Source: Rhodococcus coprophilus NBRC 100603
Lineage (GTDB): Bacteria > Actinomycetota > Actinomycetes > Mycobacteriales > Mycobacteriaceae
DNA length: 64,000 bases
Assembly: GCF_001895045.1 (NCBI RefSeq)
Contig: NZ_BDAM01000006.1
Coordinates: forward strand, 87,742-151,741
Direction of reading: 5' to 3'
Every line of letters begins with the position of its first letter. Positions within the stretch are counted from its first letter, which is position 1. The notes under the pieces are model-generated. The model searched no databases, was not told where the DNA came from, and saw only the letters and a list, made by a program, of their open reading frames with translations. A program made the position numbers and the translations under genes. Shown here one piece after another: positions 39,501-48,291 of this stretch.

Positions 39501-40495
39501 GATGATCCCCCCAATGCGTCGACGATTTCGGCGAGCGCCTCGACCTCGATAGGACCCGGTTGATACAGGCAAATCCGGTCCGACACACCGTCGACGCGAT
39601 CACGGATGTGCGCGGCGACCTCTTTCGGGGTTCCGCACGCAGCGATGGTGTGCAGTATGTCGTCGTCGATCAACGAGGCCATCTCCCGCCAGCGGCCCTG
39701 CTTGGACATCGCGTTGAGTGCGGGTTGCAGATCGCCCCAGCCGTGGGCGTCGAGCACCGGCCGGTAGGCCGGGGTGGAGCCGTAGAACGCCAGCAGCATC
39801 CGGGTCGAGGCATGGTCGTCGTCCCGTCCGGTACCCACCGACACGATGACCTCGGGCACCACCTCGAAGTCGTCTTCGCTGCGGCCGGCAGCCGCCAGCC
39901 CGTCGCGAACGGCCGGCAGCGTCGTCTCGTGCAGGAACCGCTTCGATCCGAAAGGCATCACCAACAGACCGTCGGCCACTTCTGCGGTGGCTTTGGTCAG
40001 CCGAGGCCCGAGCGCGCCGAGATAGATCGGCGGCGGACCGAACGGGTTCGGCCCGGGCACGAAGGTCGGTGTCATCAAGGTATGGCGGTAGAACTCACCG
40101 CGGAAGTCCAGTCGCTGCCCCTCATTCCACGTCGCGAAGATCGCGCGCAACGCCCCCACCAATTCCTTCATTCGCGCGACCGGATGATCGAACTGTGTGC
40201 CGTAGCGCTTCTCGATCTGCGCCCGCACCTGTGTGCCCAGACCCAGGATGAACCGCCCCTCGCTGAGCAGTTGCAGATCGTTGGCCTGGTGGGCAAGTTG
40301 AATTGGATTGCGGGGGAATGCGATCGCGACGTTCGACATCACGTCGAGACCCTTGACCGAAGACGCCAACACCAGAGGCGTGAACACGTCGAACGGTCCC
40401 TCGAAGGTGAATACACCGGATGCACCGGCTTCCTTGAGCACTTGCGCGCGTTCGACCGCATCCGTGGGCCCGAACAGGGCTGTCACGATCTTCAC
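39491..40495 (-). CDS. LLM-class (F420-dependent type) oxidoreductase
   Basis: The 334-residue luciferase-like oxidoreductase shows features of actinobacterial F420-using enzymes: TFEGPFDVFTPLVLAS near residue 28, AFPRNPIQLAHQANDLQ near 58, RFILGLGTQVRAQIEKRYG near 81 and PIYLGALGPRLTKATAEVADG near 155. The GTG start overlaps the CrtC-like gene stop by four bases, and its own end overlaps the PEP-synthase-like gene. The substrate is unknown; the operon suggests a redox step followed or preceded by phosphorylation. Confidence 0.85.
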   Translation of the reverse strand: MKIVTALFGPTDAVERAQVLKEAGASGVFTFEGPFDVFTPLVLASSVKGLDVMSNVAIAFPRNPIQLAHQANDLQLLSEGRFILGLGTQVRAQIEKRYGTQFDHPVARMKELVGALRAIFATWNEGQRLDFRGEFYRHTLMTPTFVPGPNPFGPPPIYLGALGPRLTKATAEVADGLLVMPFGSKRFLHETTLPAVRDGLAAAGRSEDDFEVVPEVIVSVGTGRDDDHASTRMLLAFYGSTPAYRPVLDAHGWGDLQPALNAMSKQGRWREMASLIDDDILHTIAACGTPKEVAAHIRDRVDGVSDRICLYQPGPIEVEALAEIVDALGGSSCP

Positions 40496-41622
40496 TGAAG
40501 CGGCGCCCGAGCCGCGACGTCTGTCCAGTCGGAGAAGCCCGACGGGTGGTGCGGGCCGATCACACCGTGCTCGAACAAGCCCGCACCTTCGCGGACCGTC
40601 CCGTCGGCTTCAGTGCACACAGCTTTGCCGACGTGGTCGATGAGACTGAAGGGCGCTCGGGCCATCACCTCCGGGTCCGTGAGGTCGAAGCTGACGCGTT
40701 CGGCGAAGGGGCCACCCTTCCAGCTGCCGTGTGCCCACGAGGAGTCGCCTCCGTACCCCGACCCGAAAGCAATAGGCGCGAACAACTTCGACTCGACATC
40801 CAGCTGAATTCGGTCCCCTGCACGGTTCATGAACTCGACATGGGCGCCCCGGGGAATCCTGGTTCCGGTCCGGTAGTCGATGGTGGCGCGCACTCCGTCG
40901 AGTTGTTCGATGCGCCCGTCCCGCCAGCGGCGCGTGCAGTCGTAGAGGCTACGGTGGCCGTCGGAATCCTCTTGCAGGATCAAGAAGAGTTGATAGTCGT
41001 CGAAGGCCAAGGGTAGGTAGAGCCACCACATTCCGGCAAACGAAGCGTCCGGCCGGCCGGTTGGCTCAGCCTCACCGACAGGTCTGATCCCCCACGATCG
41101 GTCACGGCTCGCCACGCTGGTGTCATGACTGACTTCGAGCCGTTCGCCGTCGACATCGATCCACCCCTCCCAGGACCCGACCTGGGCGAAGCGACACGCC
41201 TGCAGAGTCACTCGCCGCTCGGTGAGCATCTCGTGCGGCTTCTCCAGCGCAGCAGGAAACAGTCCGCGCCATGTGAGGTCTGCGGAAATACCCTCGGTCT
41301 GTGCCAGTGTCAGGTGCAGCTGCTGCAGTGGCTCGACTACTTCGAGACAGTAGCCGTTGACGTTCTGGTGAAAGCGGTCGTCGTCGATGGCGTCGCTGAG
41401 GTGAAGCGCGGTCTGCATATCGCCGCGGCGGATGACGAAGTAGGCGTCTTTCACGCCGAGGCGCGGGTAGTAGCCGACTCCGGTGAGCGCCATGAAGCGG
41501 CCCTCCCGATCGAGCACGTTGAAATACGACCGGTCGTAGAAGTTTCGATCAGACGTGGTCGGCCACGTCAACGGCAGAGGTGCCTGATGGATCGGATACT
41601 CGTCGAGCGGACTCAAGTTCAC
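40492..41622 (-). CDS. CrtC/AttH-like lipocalin-fold protein of unknown function
   Basis: The 376-residue protein has two beta-rich halves resembling the hydroxyneurosporene synthase (CrtC)/AttH group, often annotated DUF7064/7065 in mycobacteria. Segments such as SYFNVLDREGRFMALTGVGYY (near residue 32), WEGWIDVDGERLEVSHDTSV and RSWGIRPVG are typical. I use GTG 41622 because GAGGGAG lies five bases upstream; the GTG at 41628 is inside that ribosome site. It is the first gene of the TetR-linked operon, with a perfect dyad operator directly upstream. The family may hydrate or isomerise lipophilic substrates, but the activity here is unknown. Confidence 0.65.
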   Translation of the reverse strand: MNLSPLDEYPIHQAPLPLTWPTTSDRNFYDRSYFNVLDREGRFMALTGVGYYPRLGVKDAYFVIRRGDMQTALHLSDAIDDDRFHQNVNGYCLEVVEPLQQLHLTLAQTEGISADLTWRGLFPAALEKPHEMLTERRVTLQACRFAQVGSWEGWIDVDGERLEVSHDTSVASRDRSWGIRPVGEAEPTGRPDASFAGMWWLYLPLAFDDYQLFLILQEDSDGHRSLYDCTRRWRDGRIEQLDGVRATIDYRTGTRIPRGAHVEFMNRAGDRIQLDVESKLFAPIAFGSGYGGDSSWAHGSWKGGPFAERVSFDLTDPEVMARAPFSLIDHVGKAVCTEADGTVREGAGLFEHGVIGPHHPSGFSDWTDVAARAPLQ

Positions 41623-41635
41623 AGGCACTCCCTCA

Positions 41636-41655
41636 AATACGATGCAGATCGTATT
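41636..41655. promoter_or_regulatory. TetR operator, perfect 8-bp dyad
   Basis: AATACGAT (41636-41643) and ATCGTATT (41648-41655) are exact inverted repeats with spacer GCAG. The dyad lies between the divergent starts at 41622 and 41673 and touches the ribosome site of the first operon gene. It is the natural site for the adjacent TetR repressor. Confidence 0.75.
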
Positions 41656-41672
41656 GGAATTACGGTGAAGTC

Positions 41673-42272
41673 ATGACAGCAGAAAGCCCAAAGGATGGCA
41701 AGAGGTCTGCGCAGCCGTCGCCGGGACGGCCGCGCGACAGCAGGATTGATGCCTCGATCATTGCCGCCACCCGCGAATTGATCATCGATACGGGCTATTC
41801 CGCGTTGTCGTTGTCGGCAATCGCCGCGCGCGCCGGGACCACCACCGCTGCCATCTACCGGCGATGGTCGGGCAAGGCGCAACTTGTCCACGAGGCAGTG
41901 CTTTCTGCCGAAACGATTCCCATGCCGGACGATTCGGGAGATATCCGCAATGCAATCAGGGTTCTGGTCGAGACGATCCGGGTCATCTTCGACCGGCCTG
42001 AGGTGCGATCGGCATTGCCGGGTCTGATCGCCGACACCGTTGCCGACCCGGAATTGCACAACATGATGATCGCGCGATTGGCCGGGAATCTGACCGCATT
42101 CGAGTCTCGCTTCGGTCAGGAGCGTCGCGACGACGACCGATTACCCATGCTCGTGGAGGTGGTCGCGGGGACCGCGATTTTCCGCATCTTGATCCGCCGG
42201 GACGCCGCCCTCGACGACACCTGGGTGAACGAGATGACCGAGATGATCACCGGGCGCTGGCCCCCCGCGTGA
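41673..42272 (+). CDS. TetR-family transcriptional regulator
   Basis: The 199-residue repressor has an N-terminal TetR helix-turn-helix (about 25-75; LSAIAARAGTTTAAIYRRW) and a C-terminal ligand domain (about 90-195; TetR_C_16-like). It is divergent from the CrtC-like/LLM/PEP-synthase-like operon and shares a 50-bp promoter gap holding a perfect dyad. I infer that it represses that operon and itself and is relieved by the operon's substrate. Confidence 0.9.
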   Translation: MTAESPKDGKRSAQPSPGRPRDSRIDASIIAATRELIIDTGYSALSLSAIAARAGTTTAAIYRRWSGKAQLVHEAVLSAETIPMPDDSGDIRNAIRVLVETIRVIFDRPEVRSALPGLIADTVADPELHNMMIARLAGNLTAFESRFGQERRDDDRLPMLVEVVAGTAIFRILIRRDAALDDTWVNEMTEMITGRWPPA

Positions 42273-42289
42273 CGGAACCACTCGCCGTA

Positions 42290-42440
42290 TCAGTCGATCA
42301 AGCCCGCATCCTTACTGCCGTACGCTGCGCGGAGTTCGGGTTCGACGACCTTGCCACCGGGATTGCGAGGTAGTTCGTCGACCACAATCAGGCCCTTGGG
42401 AGTGCTTGAAGCGTGCCGAGTTCTCGTCGAGGTGTCCGGG
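42290..42440 (-). pseudogene. C-terminal scrap of an acyl-CoA synthetase (AMP-dependent ligase)
   Basis: The minus strand encodes GLIVVDELPRNPGGKVVEPE followed by LRAAYGSKDAGLID and a stop, the typical C-terminal lid of ANL ligases including the catalytic lysine loop PRNPGGK. The preceding LDENSARFKH segment is in another frame, offset by one extra base at 42401 (FKH-T-CCC-AAG). Nothing else of the roughly 500-residue enzyme is present; the fragment begins where the VOC gene stops. It is a deletion remnant with a frameshift. Confidence 0.65.
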
Positions 42441-42447
42441 CGTCGTG

Positions 42448-42858
42448 TCAGCTCGTCTCCTGTATGCGAACCATGTTGCCGGCGGGGTCGCGAAATGCGC
42501 AGTCGCGCACACCGTACGGCTGATCCATCGGCTCTTGCACGACTTCGGTGTCGCCGTTCTGCAGTTGCGCGAATGTGGCGTCGAGATCCTTGGTGGCCAA
42601 GATGATCGAGGCGAAGGTTCCCTTTGCCATCATCTCGGCGACCGTGCGGCCCTCGTCCTCGGTGATGCCCGGATCGGCGGTGGGCGGGTAGAGGACCACG
42701 GAGGGACCTGTGCCGTCGGCGGCGCCGACCGTGATCCACCGCATTCCGCCGTAGCCGACGTCGTTGCGGACTTCGAAACCGAGTGTGTCGCGATAGAACG
42801 CCAGGGAGGCGTCCGGGTCGGTGTGGGGAAGGAAGGTGTTGTGAATGTTGATGTCCAT
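42448..42858 (-). CDS. VOC-family (glyoxalase/bleomycin-resistance fold) protein
   Basis: The 136-residue protein is a single VOC module: NTFLPHTDPDASLAFYRDTLGFEV at the start carries the first metal His, and RDCAFRDPAGNMVRIQE near the end carries the terminal Glu. Such proteins are metal-dependent isomerases or dioxygenases, or bind drugs. ATG 42858 lies five bases after the AraC gene stop, so the two form an operon and the AraC protein may control this gene. Confidence 0.82.
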   Translation of the reverse strand: MDINIHNTFLPHTDPDASLAFYRDTLGFEVRNDVGYGGMRWITVGAADGTGPSVVLYPPTADPGITEDEGRTVAEMMAKGTFASIILATKDLDATFAQLQNGDTEVVQEPMDQPYGVRDCAFRDPAGNMVRIQETS

Positions 42859-42863
42859 GACGA

Positions 42864-43313
42864 TTACGGTAATTGGGTTTCGACGTTCCGTGCTTCTCGA
42901 TTTCTGATCGGTCTGGTCACCTGTTTCGCCACGCAGGAAGGCAAGCCGGCCACAGCAAGGCGTGCTTCGCGTCTGTAGGTGCTCGGGGGCACCCCCACCA
43001 GTTCTGTGAAGCGGGTACTGAAGGTTCCGAGGGAGGAACAACCCACCTCGAAACAGACCTCGGTGACGGTGAGATCGCCGCGCCGGAGCAACGCCATGGC
43101 ACGTTCGATACGTCGGGTCATCAGGTACGAGTACGGCGATTCGCCGTAAGCGAGGCGGAACTGCCTGCTCAGATGCCCGGCGGAGATGTTCACTCCCCTG
43201 GCCAGCGCTTCCACGTCGAGCGGTTGCGCGTACTCACGATCGATCCGATCGCGCACCCGTCGCAACAGGGCGAGGTCGCGCAGGCGCTGCGCTGTGTCGG
43301 CCTTTCCGGTCAC
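42864..43313 (-). CDS. AraC-family transcriptional regulator
   Basis: The 149-residue protein is little more than the AraC DNA-binding domain (about 18-118): EALARGVNISAGHLSRQF forms the first helix-turn-helix and EVCFEVGCSSLGTFSTRF the second. A short basic tail follows. I chose GTG 43313 (MTGKADTAQRL) as start; longer frames have poor composition. Its small size lacks a sensor domain, like many AraC-VOC pairs in actinobacteria. It is probably co-transcribed with the VOC gene. Confidence 0.82.
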   Translation of the reverse strand: MTGKADTAQRLRDLALLRRVRDRIDREYAQPLDVEALARGVNISAGHLSRQFRLAYGESPYSYLMTRRIERAMALLRRGDLTVTEVCFEVGCSSLGTFSTRFTELVGVPPSTYRREARLAVAGLPSCVAKQVTRPIRNREARNVETQLP

Positions 43314-43474
43314 GCACCCAATCGTGCCACGCCCGGTGCCGCGCGGACCGTCGCCGGCAAAGTCGCCGCGATATCGGGTTCGTCCTGCCCCTGGCCGGGA
43401 ACCACAACTCGAAAGGCACTGCGGCATGACAGGGTGACCGGTACGCACGTACCCCTTCGAAGGGAGGATGCACC

Positions 43475-44482
43475 ATGGCACGTCCAGTTCGCGTAGTTGT
43501 TCTCGGCTCGGGTTCGTGGGGCACGACCGTTGCCGGTCTCGCCGCACAGAACACGCCGACGCTCCTGTGGTCACGGAACAAGGAGATCGCCGACGAGATC
43601 AACATCGATCGCCGCAACCACCGTTACCTCGGTGATCGACGACTACCCGAGACCCTGCGCGCAACGGCGGACATCAACGAGGCCGCCCACGAAGCGGATG
43701 TGCTCGTCGTCGGGGTGCCCTCTTACGCTGTGCGCGCCGCCCTCGAGCCGCTCGCCCACGAACTGCGGGCATGGGTGCCGATCGTTTCGCTCACAAAAGG
43801 TCTCGAACCCGGAACCCGGTTGCGGCCCACCCAGGTGATCAGCGCGTGTCTTCCCGGCCATCCCGTCGGGTTGCTCTCGGGACCGAACATCGCCAGCGAA
43901 ATCGCCGACGGCAAAGCCGCCGCCTCCGTGATCGCGATGCAGGACGACTCCGTCGGCACGGCCCTCCAACCTCTGTTCGCCTCGAAACTCTTTCGGGTGT
44001 ACCGAAATACGGACGTTCTCGGATGTGAACTGGGCGGGATTCTCAAGAACATCGTCGCTATCGCCGCGGGAATGGCAGAAGGTTTGCGTGTCGGTGACAA
44101 CACACGCGCCATGGTCCTCTCGCGCGGCCTCGCCGAGATGACGCGCCTCGGAGAGGCGATGGGCGCGCACGCCCGAACGTTCGCCGGTCTCACCGGGATG
44201 GGGGATCTCATCGCCACGTGTACGAGTCCTGCGTCCCGTAATCGGAGACTGGGGGAAGCGCTTGCACGCGGACTGAGCGTCGACGAGGCGGTAGCCGAAC
44301 TCGGACAGGTCGCGGAGGGCGTCAGGACTGCGCCGACCGTCATGGAACTGGCTCGTGAGGTGGGGGTCGAGATGCCCATCGCGGCCGAAGTGGCAGCGGT
44401 GGTCGGAGGCCACCGAAGCCCGGCCGACGCGTACCGAGGCCTACGACGTGTCACACCCGGGGACGAGGAGGACGTCGTGTGA
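43475..44482 (+). CDS. gpsA: NAD(P)H-dependent glycerol-3-phosphate dehydrogenase
   Basis: The 335-residue enzyme makes sn-glycerol 3-phosphate from dihydroxyacetone phosphate for phospholipid synthesis. The cofactor loop is [12 protein letters not shown] (10-21); [27 protein letters not shown] and [20 protein letters not shown] (catalytic Lys) follow in order, and [14 protein letters not shown] lies in the C-terminal half. Length is normal. ATG 43475 follows GGGAGG. Many actinobacteria carry two gpsA-like genes; this may be a second copy, since no cobalamin or ddl partner is nearby. Confidence 0.9.
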   Translation: MARPVRVVVLGSGSWGTTVAGLAAQNTPTLLWSRNKEIADEINIDRRNHRYLGDRRLPETLRATADINEAAHEADVLVVGVPSYAVRAALEPLAHELRAWVPIVSLTKGLEPGTRLRPTQVISACLPGHPVGLLSGPNIASEIADGKAAASVIAMQDDSVGTALQPLFASKLFRVYRNTDVLGCELGGILKNIVAIAAGMAEGLRVGDNTRAMVLSRGLAEMTRLGEAMGAHARTFAGLTGMGDLIATCTSPASRNRRLGEALARGLSVDEAVAELGQVAEGVRTAPTVMELAREVGVEMPIAAEVAAVVGGHRSPADAYRGLRRVTPGDEEDVV

Positions 44483-44639
44483 TCGGGAAATATCGGGTGA
44501 TCTAGGGATTTCGCCAGACAGGTCGGGCACCCGCGGCACGAACGGATGAAAGCGCCAGGTCGCAGCGCTGCCGAGCCTGTCGTCGGTCCAGTAGGCCTAC
44601 CGTGGAGGTGACGGCTGGACAACCCGACGGGAGGCCGAA

Positions 44640-45221
44640 ATGCGTGTGGTGACCATGGCGACCGAGGCAGCAAAGGGAGCCGGTTCGCTGGTAGGCATCC
44701 GCCGCGGTACGGAAGAGCCGCGTTACGACGTCCACGACCGGGTCCGCGGACTGGAGGTCCGCCGGTACGGCCCGCGAATCGCTGCGGAAACCACCGTGAC
44801 CGCAGACGAGGAACGTGCCCGCGACACAGGCTTCCGCCGCCTCGCCGGGTACATCTTCGGCTCCAACGACAACAAGTCGAAGATCGCCATGACCGCGCCG
44901 GTATCCCAGTCCGGAGGGCCGGGAAATTCGTCGGTGGTCCGCTTCTACATGCCGTCGCGATGGACGATGCCCACCCTGCCCACCCCGATGGACCGATCCG
45001 TAGAACTCGTCGAGGTCCCGAGCGAGACGCTGGCGGTGCTGCGTTTCACCGGCGACCGCGGGCGCGGAGCAGTAGCAGAGCGGAGCGCAGAACTGCTGAG
45101 GAAGCTGGAAGGCACCGCGTGGACCGCCACCGGCCCGCCGGTCGCCTGGTTCTACGACCCACCCTGGACCGTTCCGTTCCGCCGTCGCAACGAGGTGGCC
45201 GTCCCGGTGGCCCCTCGTTGA
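44640..45221 (+). CDS. SOUL-family heme-binding protein
   Basis: The 193-residue protein matches the SOUL/HBP fold: YDVHDRVRGLEVRRYGPRIAAET near residue 28, the central AGYIFGSNDNKSKIAMTAPVSQ block, and WFYDPPWTVPFRRRNEVAV at the end. No membrane span or signal peptide is clear. The family binds heme or porphyrin with low sequence conservation, but the role in actinobacteria is undefined. ATG 44640 follows GGGAGG; ATG 44655 is an alternative. Confidence 0.85.
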   Translation: MRVVTMATEAAKGAGSLVGIRRGTEEPRYDVHDRVRGLEVRRYGPRIAAETTVTADEERARDTGFRRLAGYIFGSNDNKSKIAMTAPVSQSGGPGNSSVVRFYMPSRWTMPTLPTPMDRSVELVEVPSETLAVLRFTGDRGRGAVAERSAELLRKLEGTAWTATGPPVAWFYDPPWTVPFRRRNEVAVPVAPR

Positions 45222-45300
45222 CGGGCACGCGACCGGGATCCGAGGCCGGATGGATACGCCGACGAATCTCGGCACGTCGCCGATATGCGATGGTGAGCAG

Positions 45301-45978
45301 ATGACCGGTTCTGCCGACGTATTGTCGAATCTGCTCGACTCCCGCTACAGCTGCCGCGCCTTTCTGTCCAAGGAGGTGCCGCGCGAAGACATCGAACGCA
45401 TGCTGCGGATGGGTCAGCGGACGGCGTCGTGGTGCAATTCGCAACCCTGGCGGGTACATCTGACCAGCGGTGCCGCGACCGAGCGGTTGCGTGAGGCGGT
45501 CTATGCGCAGGGTGCGTCCGGGGAACTGGACCCGGATATCGCCGGTCCCGTGGAGTATCGCGGCGAATACGCCGATCGTCGCCGCAACGCCGGGTATGCC
45601 CTCTACAACGCGTTGGGTATCGCCCGTGACGACTACGCCCGTCGTGGCGAACAGATGCTCGAGAACTTCCGTTTCTTCGGAGCACCTCACGTCGCCGTCG
45701 TCACCACCGACAAGGCACTCGGGGTGTACGGCGCGGTGGATTGCGGCGGTTATGTAGCGAACATGCTCCTTGCCGCCGAATCGCTCGGGATCGCGGCGGT
45801 TCCTCAAGCGGCGGTACCGATGGCCTCCACCGCACTGCATCGTGAACTGGGCATCGGAGACGACCGCGACATCGTGTGTGCGATCTCGTTCGGGTACGCC
45901 GACGAGACACATCCGGCGAATACCTGCCGCACCGATCGCGCGACACTCGACGACACCGTTGTGTGGGTGACCGACTGA
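45301..45978 (+). CDS. nitroreductase-family FMN protein
   Basis: The 225-residue protein has the nitroreductase fold: SRYSCRAFLSKEVPREDIERML near residue 14 (FMN phosphate-binding Arg), TASWCNSQPWRVHL near 42, and CGGYVANMLLAAESLGIAAVPQ near 145. It should reduce nitroaromatics, enones or quinones with NAD(P)H. I use ATG 45301; an in-frame ATG at 45250 lacks a ribosome site. It is a single gene, convergent with the AAA ATPase gene. Confidence 0.87.
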   Translation: MTGSADVLSNLLDSRYSCRAFLSKEVPREDIERMLRMGQRTASWCNSQPWRVHLTSGAATERLREAVYAQGASGELDPDIAGPVEYRGEYADRRRNAGYALYNALGIARDDYARRGEQMLENFRFFGAPHVAVVTTDKALGVYGAVDCGGYVANMLLAAESLGIAAVPQAAVPMASTALHRELGIGDDRDIVCAISFGYADETHPANTCRTDRATLDDTVVWVTD

Positions 45979-46009
45979 GGCACATGAATGACACGGATCA
46001 TCCTGTTGC

Positions 46010-47197
46010 TCAGTCTGTTTGGGCGCGAAGGTATCGACCGAAGTGCGGCACGGTGAATCCGATGAAGCCACGTTCGGCGGAGTAGATCAGACCTTTTTTG
46101 ATCAAACCGTCGCGCGCCGGCGAGAGCGATGCCGGTTTACGGCCGAGTTCGGCGGCGATCTTCGACGTTGCCACCGGTCCGTCGTCGCCCGCCAGATCGG
46201 CCATGGCCCGCATGTACTCCCGCTCCGCGGGCGTCGCCCGCTCGTAGCGCGAGCCGAAGAAGCCCACTGCCAGTTCCTCTTCCGCCGCAGGGGCCGCGAC
46301 CCGCACGTCGTCGGCGGTGATCGGGGTGCCCGCCGCGACGTCCCAGGTGGCCTTCCCGTACGCCTGCACGAAATACGGATAGCCGTCCGCCGTCTCGTAC
46401 AGCAGATCCAGTGCCTCCTGGGAGAATTCGACGTCCTCACGTTGAGCAGGAGCAATGAGAGCGTGATCGGCGGCGTCACGGTCGAGACGACCGATCCGGT
46501 GATAGGTGAACAGTCGCTCCGAGTACGACTTCGACGCCGACAGCACGGCGGGCAGATGCGGAAGCCCGGCTCCGACGACGATAAGCGGAGCGGTGTCCTG
46601 GCTCAGTTCGTGGCAAGCCCCGCAGATCGCGGACACGTCGTCCGCCCCGAGGTCCTGCATCTCGTCCAGGAACAGTGCGATACCGACACCCACGTCGCGG
46701 GCGAGCCCCGCGGCGTCCACGAGAAGTTCGACGAGGTCGATCTCGATATCCCCGGAGTCGGCGCGGCCTTTCACCGCGGGGGCATCGATCCCGGGTTGCC
46801 ATCGTTCGCGCATTCCCTTGTCGGCGGTGGCACGCAGCGCGAAGGATTTCAGCACGCCGAGGAAATGGTCGACGGATTCGGGATCGGGATGCGCGGCCGC
46901 GATCTCGCGCACCGCCATGTGAAGCGCGGACGACAAAGGTCGACGCAAGCCCTGGTCCGGGCGGGCTTCGATCTTGCCGGTGCCCCAGCTCTTGGCGATG
47001 GCAGCGGAGCGTAGATGGTTGAGCAGAACGGTTTTTCCGACGCCACGCAGTCCGGTGAGCACCACGCTTCGCTCGGGTCGGCCGCGCGAGATGCGCTCGA
47101 GTACGACTTCGAACGCTGCGAGCTGCTTCTCCCTGCCGGCAAGTTCGGGCGGGCGTTGTCCTGCGCCCGGGGCGTACGGGTTGCGGACCGGATCCAT
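46010..47197 (-). CDS. orphan AAA-family ATPase with C-terminal winged helix
   Basis: The 395-residue protein has one STAND/AAA module: GREKQLAAFEVVL near residue 20, Walker A TGLRGVGKT near 48, Walker B ALFLDEMQDL near 175, and sensor segment PLIVVGAGLPHLP near 205. Residues about 310-395 form a winged-helix-like tail (YMRAMADLAGDDGPVATSKIAAELG). It resembles Orc1/Cdc6-like ATPases found singly in actinobacteria. No partner gene is adjacent. The role, perhaps DNA-related regulation or defence, cannot be assigned. Confidence 0.8.
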   Translation of the reverse strand: MDPVRNPYAPGAGQRPPELAGREKQLAAFEVVLERISRGRPERSVVLTGLRGVGKTVLLNHLRSAAIAKSWGTGKIEARPDQGLRRPLSSALHMAVREIAAAHPDPESVDHFLGVLKSFALRATADKGMRERWQPGIDAPAVKGRADSGDIEIDLVELLVDAAGLARDVGVGIALFLDEMQDLGADDVSAICGACHELSQDTAPLIVVGAGLPHLPAVLSASKSYSERLFTYHRIGRLDRDAADHALIAPAQREDVEFSQEALDLLYETADGYPYFVQAYGKATWDVAAGTPITADDVRVAAPAAEEELAVGFFGSRYERATPAEREYMRAMADLAGDDGPVATSKIAAELGRKPASLSPARDGLIKKGLIYSAERGFIGFTVPHFGRYLRAQTD

Positions 47198-47543
47198 CGA
47201 TCGATGGTAGCGAGCTGCACAGGGGTTTCTGGGTTGCTCTAGTGCGTGTCGTAGAGAGCGGAATGGAGGCGTACACGTACGTACGCGGACATCCGGAAAC
47301 TATTCACCTATCTACTGTTTCAACTAGAGAACCGAATAATCTCCGGACAACTCGCACGCCGCCGCATTCGCCCTGGCCGCCGCCCTCGCCTGTGAAACTC
47401 TGTGGCGACAAAGCTATTCACTATCGGAATGTTGCGGACAGCGTGCGACGACGCGAGCAACCGGCCGGGGATGTGACTCCCCCGGCCGGTTCCGGACCCG
47501 ATGCAGTTGACCGAACCTACGTTTGCGGTTCCCAGACGTACGA
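47198..47543. other. 346-bp intergenic region with one strong hairpin
   Basis: This gap lies between the start of the AAA ATPase gene and the end of the secreted-protein gene. It holds the ATPase promoter, an AT-rich stretch at 47290-47340, a short palindromic ACGTACGT run near 47277, and the hairpin listed at 47459-47491. No coding frame with a ribosome site or RNA gene was found. Confidence 0.6.
47459..47491. terminator. 12-bp perfect-stem hairpin 3' of the secreted-protein gene
   Basis: AACCGGCCGGGG (47459-47470) pairs exactly with CCCCGGCCGGTT (47480-47491) around a 9-base loop. It lies 52 bp after the end of the leftward gene at 47544 and probably terminates it. There is no T-run after it on the minus strand. 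Confidence 0.6.
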
Positions 47544-48014
47544 CTACCAGACGTTGACGACGCCACCGCACGATGTGGTCGGGATACTCCACAACGGAAT
47601 GCTGTTCACCGCGCTGACGGTGAACTCGACTTCGCCGGGACCCGACCGTATGTCGAAACGCGCCACCCCGGTTCCCGGGTAGGCAACGGTTACGGAGTCG
47701 TCAAGGGTGCCGCGCGCACCGGTACTGCGGTTGTGCCAGTCCAGTCGCACGTCGGACCGGTATCCCGCGAAGAACCACAGGGTGGAGACGTCGGCGAGAG
47801 AGAGTTCGATCCTCCCCGGTTCGGTCTGCCATCCGAACAGCCGCGCCGGCGCATAGGGCTGATCCACGATGTAGGGGCTGAGGCCCCAGCACCGGGTCAT
47901 CGGAATCTCGACAGTGTCGGCCGTCGCCGTTCCCGCGCCCACACCGAGGCCGACAGACATGCTTGCGGCCACGACAACGGTTGCGATTGCGCGTCTTAGG
48001 AATCGTATGGTCAT
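47544..48014 (-). CDS. secreted hypothetical protein
   Basis: The 156-residue protein starts with a clear Sec signal peptide: basic MTIRFLRRA, a hydrophobic core to about residue 24 and an Ala-x-Ala site near residue 32 (GTATADTV). The mature part is beta-rich, with two cysteines (Cys42 and one near residue 149) that could form a disulfide. I recognise no domain. Similar short secreted proteins are common in Rhodococcus and Nocardia. It is a single gene with a hairpin terminator. Confidence 0.75.
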   Translation of the reverse strand: MTIRFLRRAIATVVVAASMSVGLGVGAGTATADTVEIPMTRCWGLSPYIVDQPYAPARLFGWQTEPGRIELSLADVSTLWFFAGYRSDVRLDWHNRSTGARGTLDDSVTVAYPGTGVARFDIRSGPGEVEFTVSAVNSIPLWSIPTTSCGGVVNVW

Positions 48015-48291
48015 TCATGCCCCCATCTCTCTGATGAACCGCCAGTACAGCACGCGAAAATTCGCCGCACCAACGATTTCGGGCGTGCCGAGTGGCCGAC
48101 GAGGGTTCCGTTCGGGACGAGTCGAGCCCGCAAACCCAGACCACAGGCCCAAGTGATTGATGTCACATTTAGAAAACAGGTAATCCGGGTAGCACCAAAG
48201 AGGTTGCGAGGTTGCGGTTCTCACCTTCCACGGAAAGTACAACGATTGTGTAACGTAACCACAGCCGTTTCCGACCCGGAGGTATCCGCCC

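Noticed and set aside
47277..47289. ACGTACGT palindrome as an operator
   Set aside because: It is short, lies upstream of an orphan gene, and simple alternating GTAC runs arise by chance.
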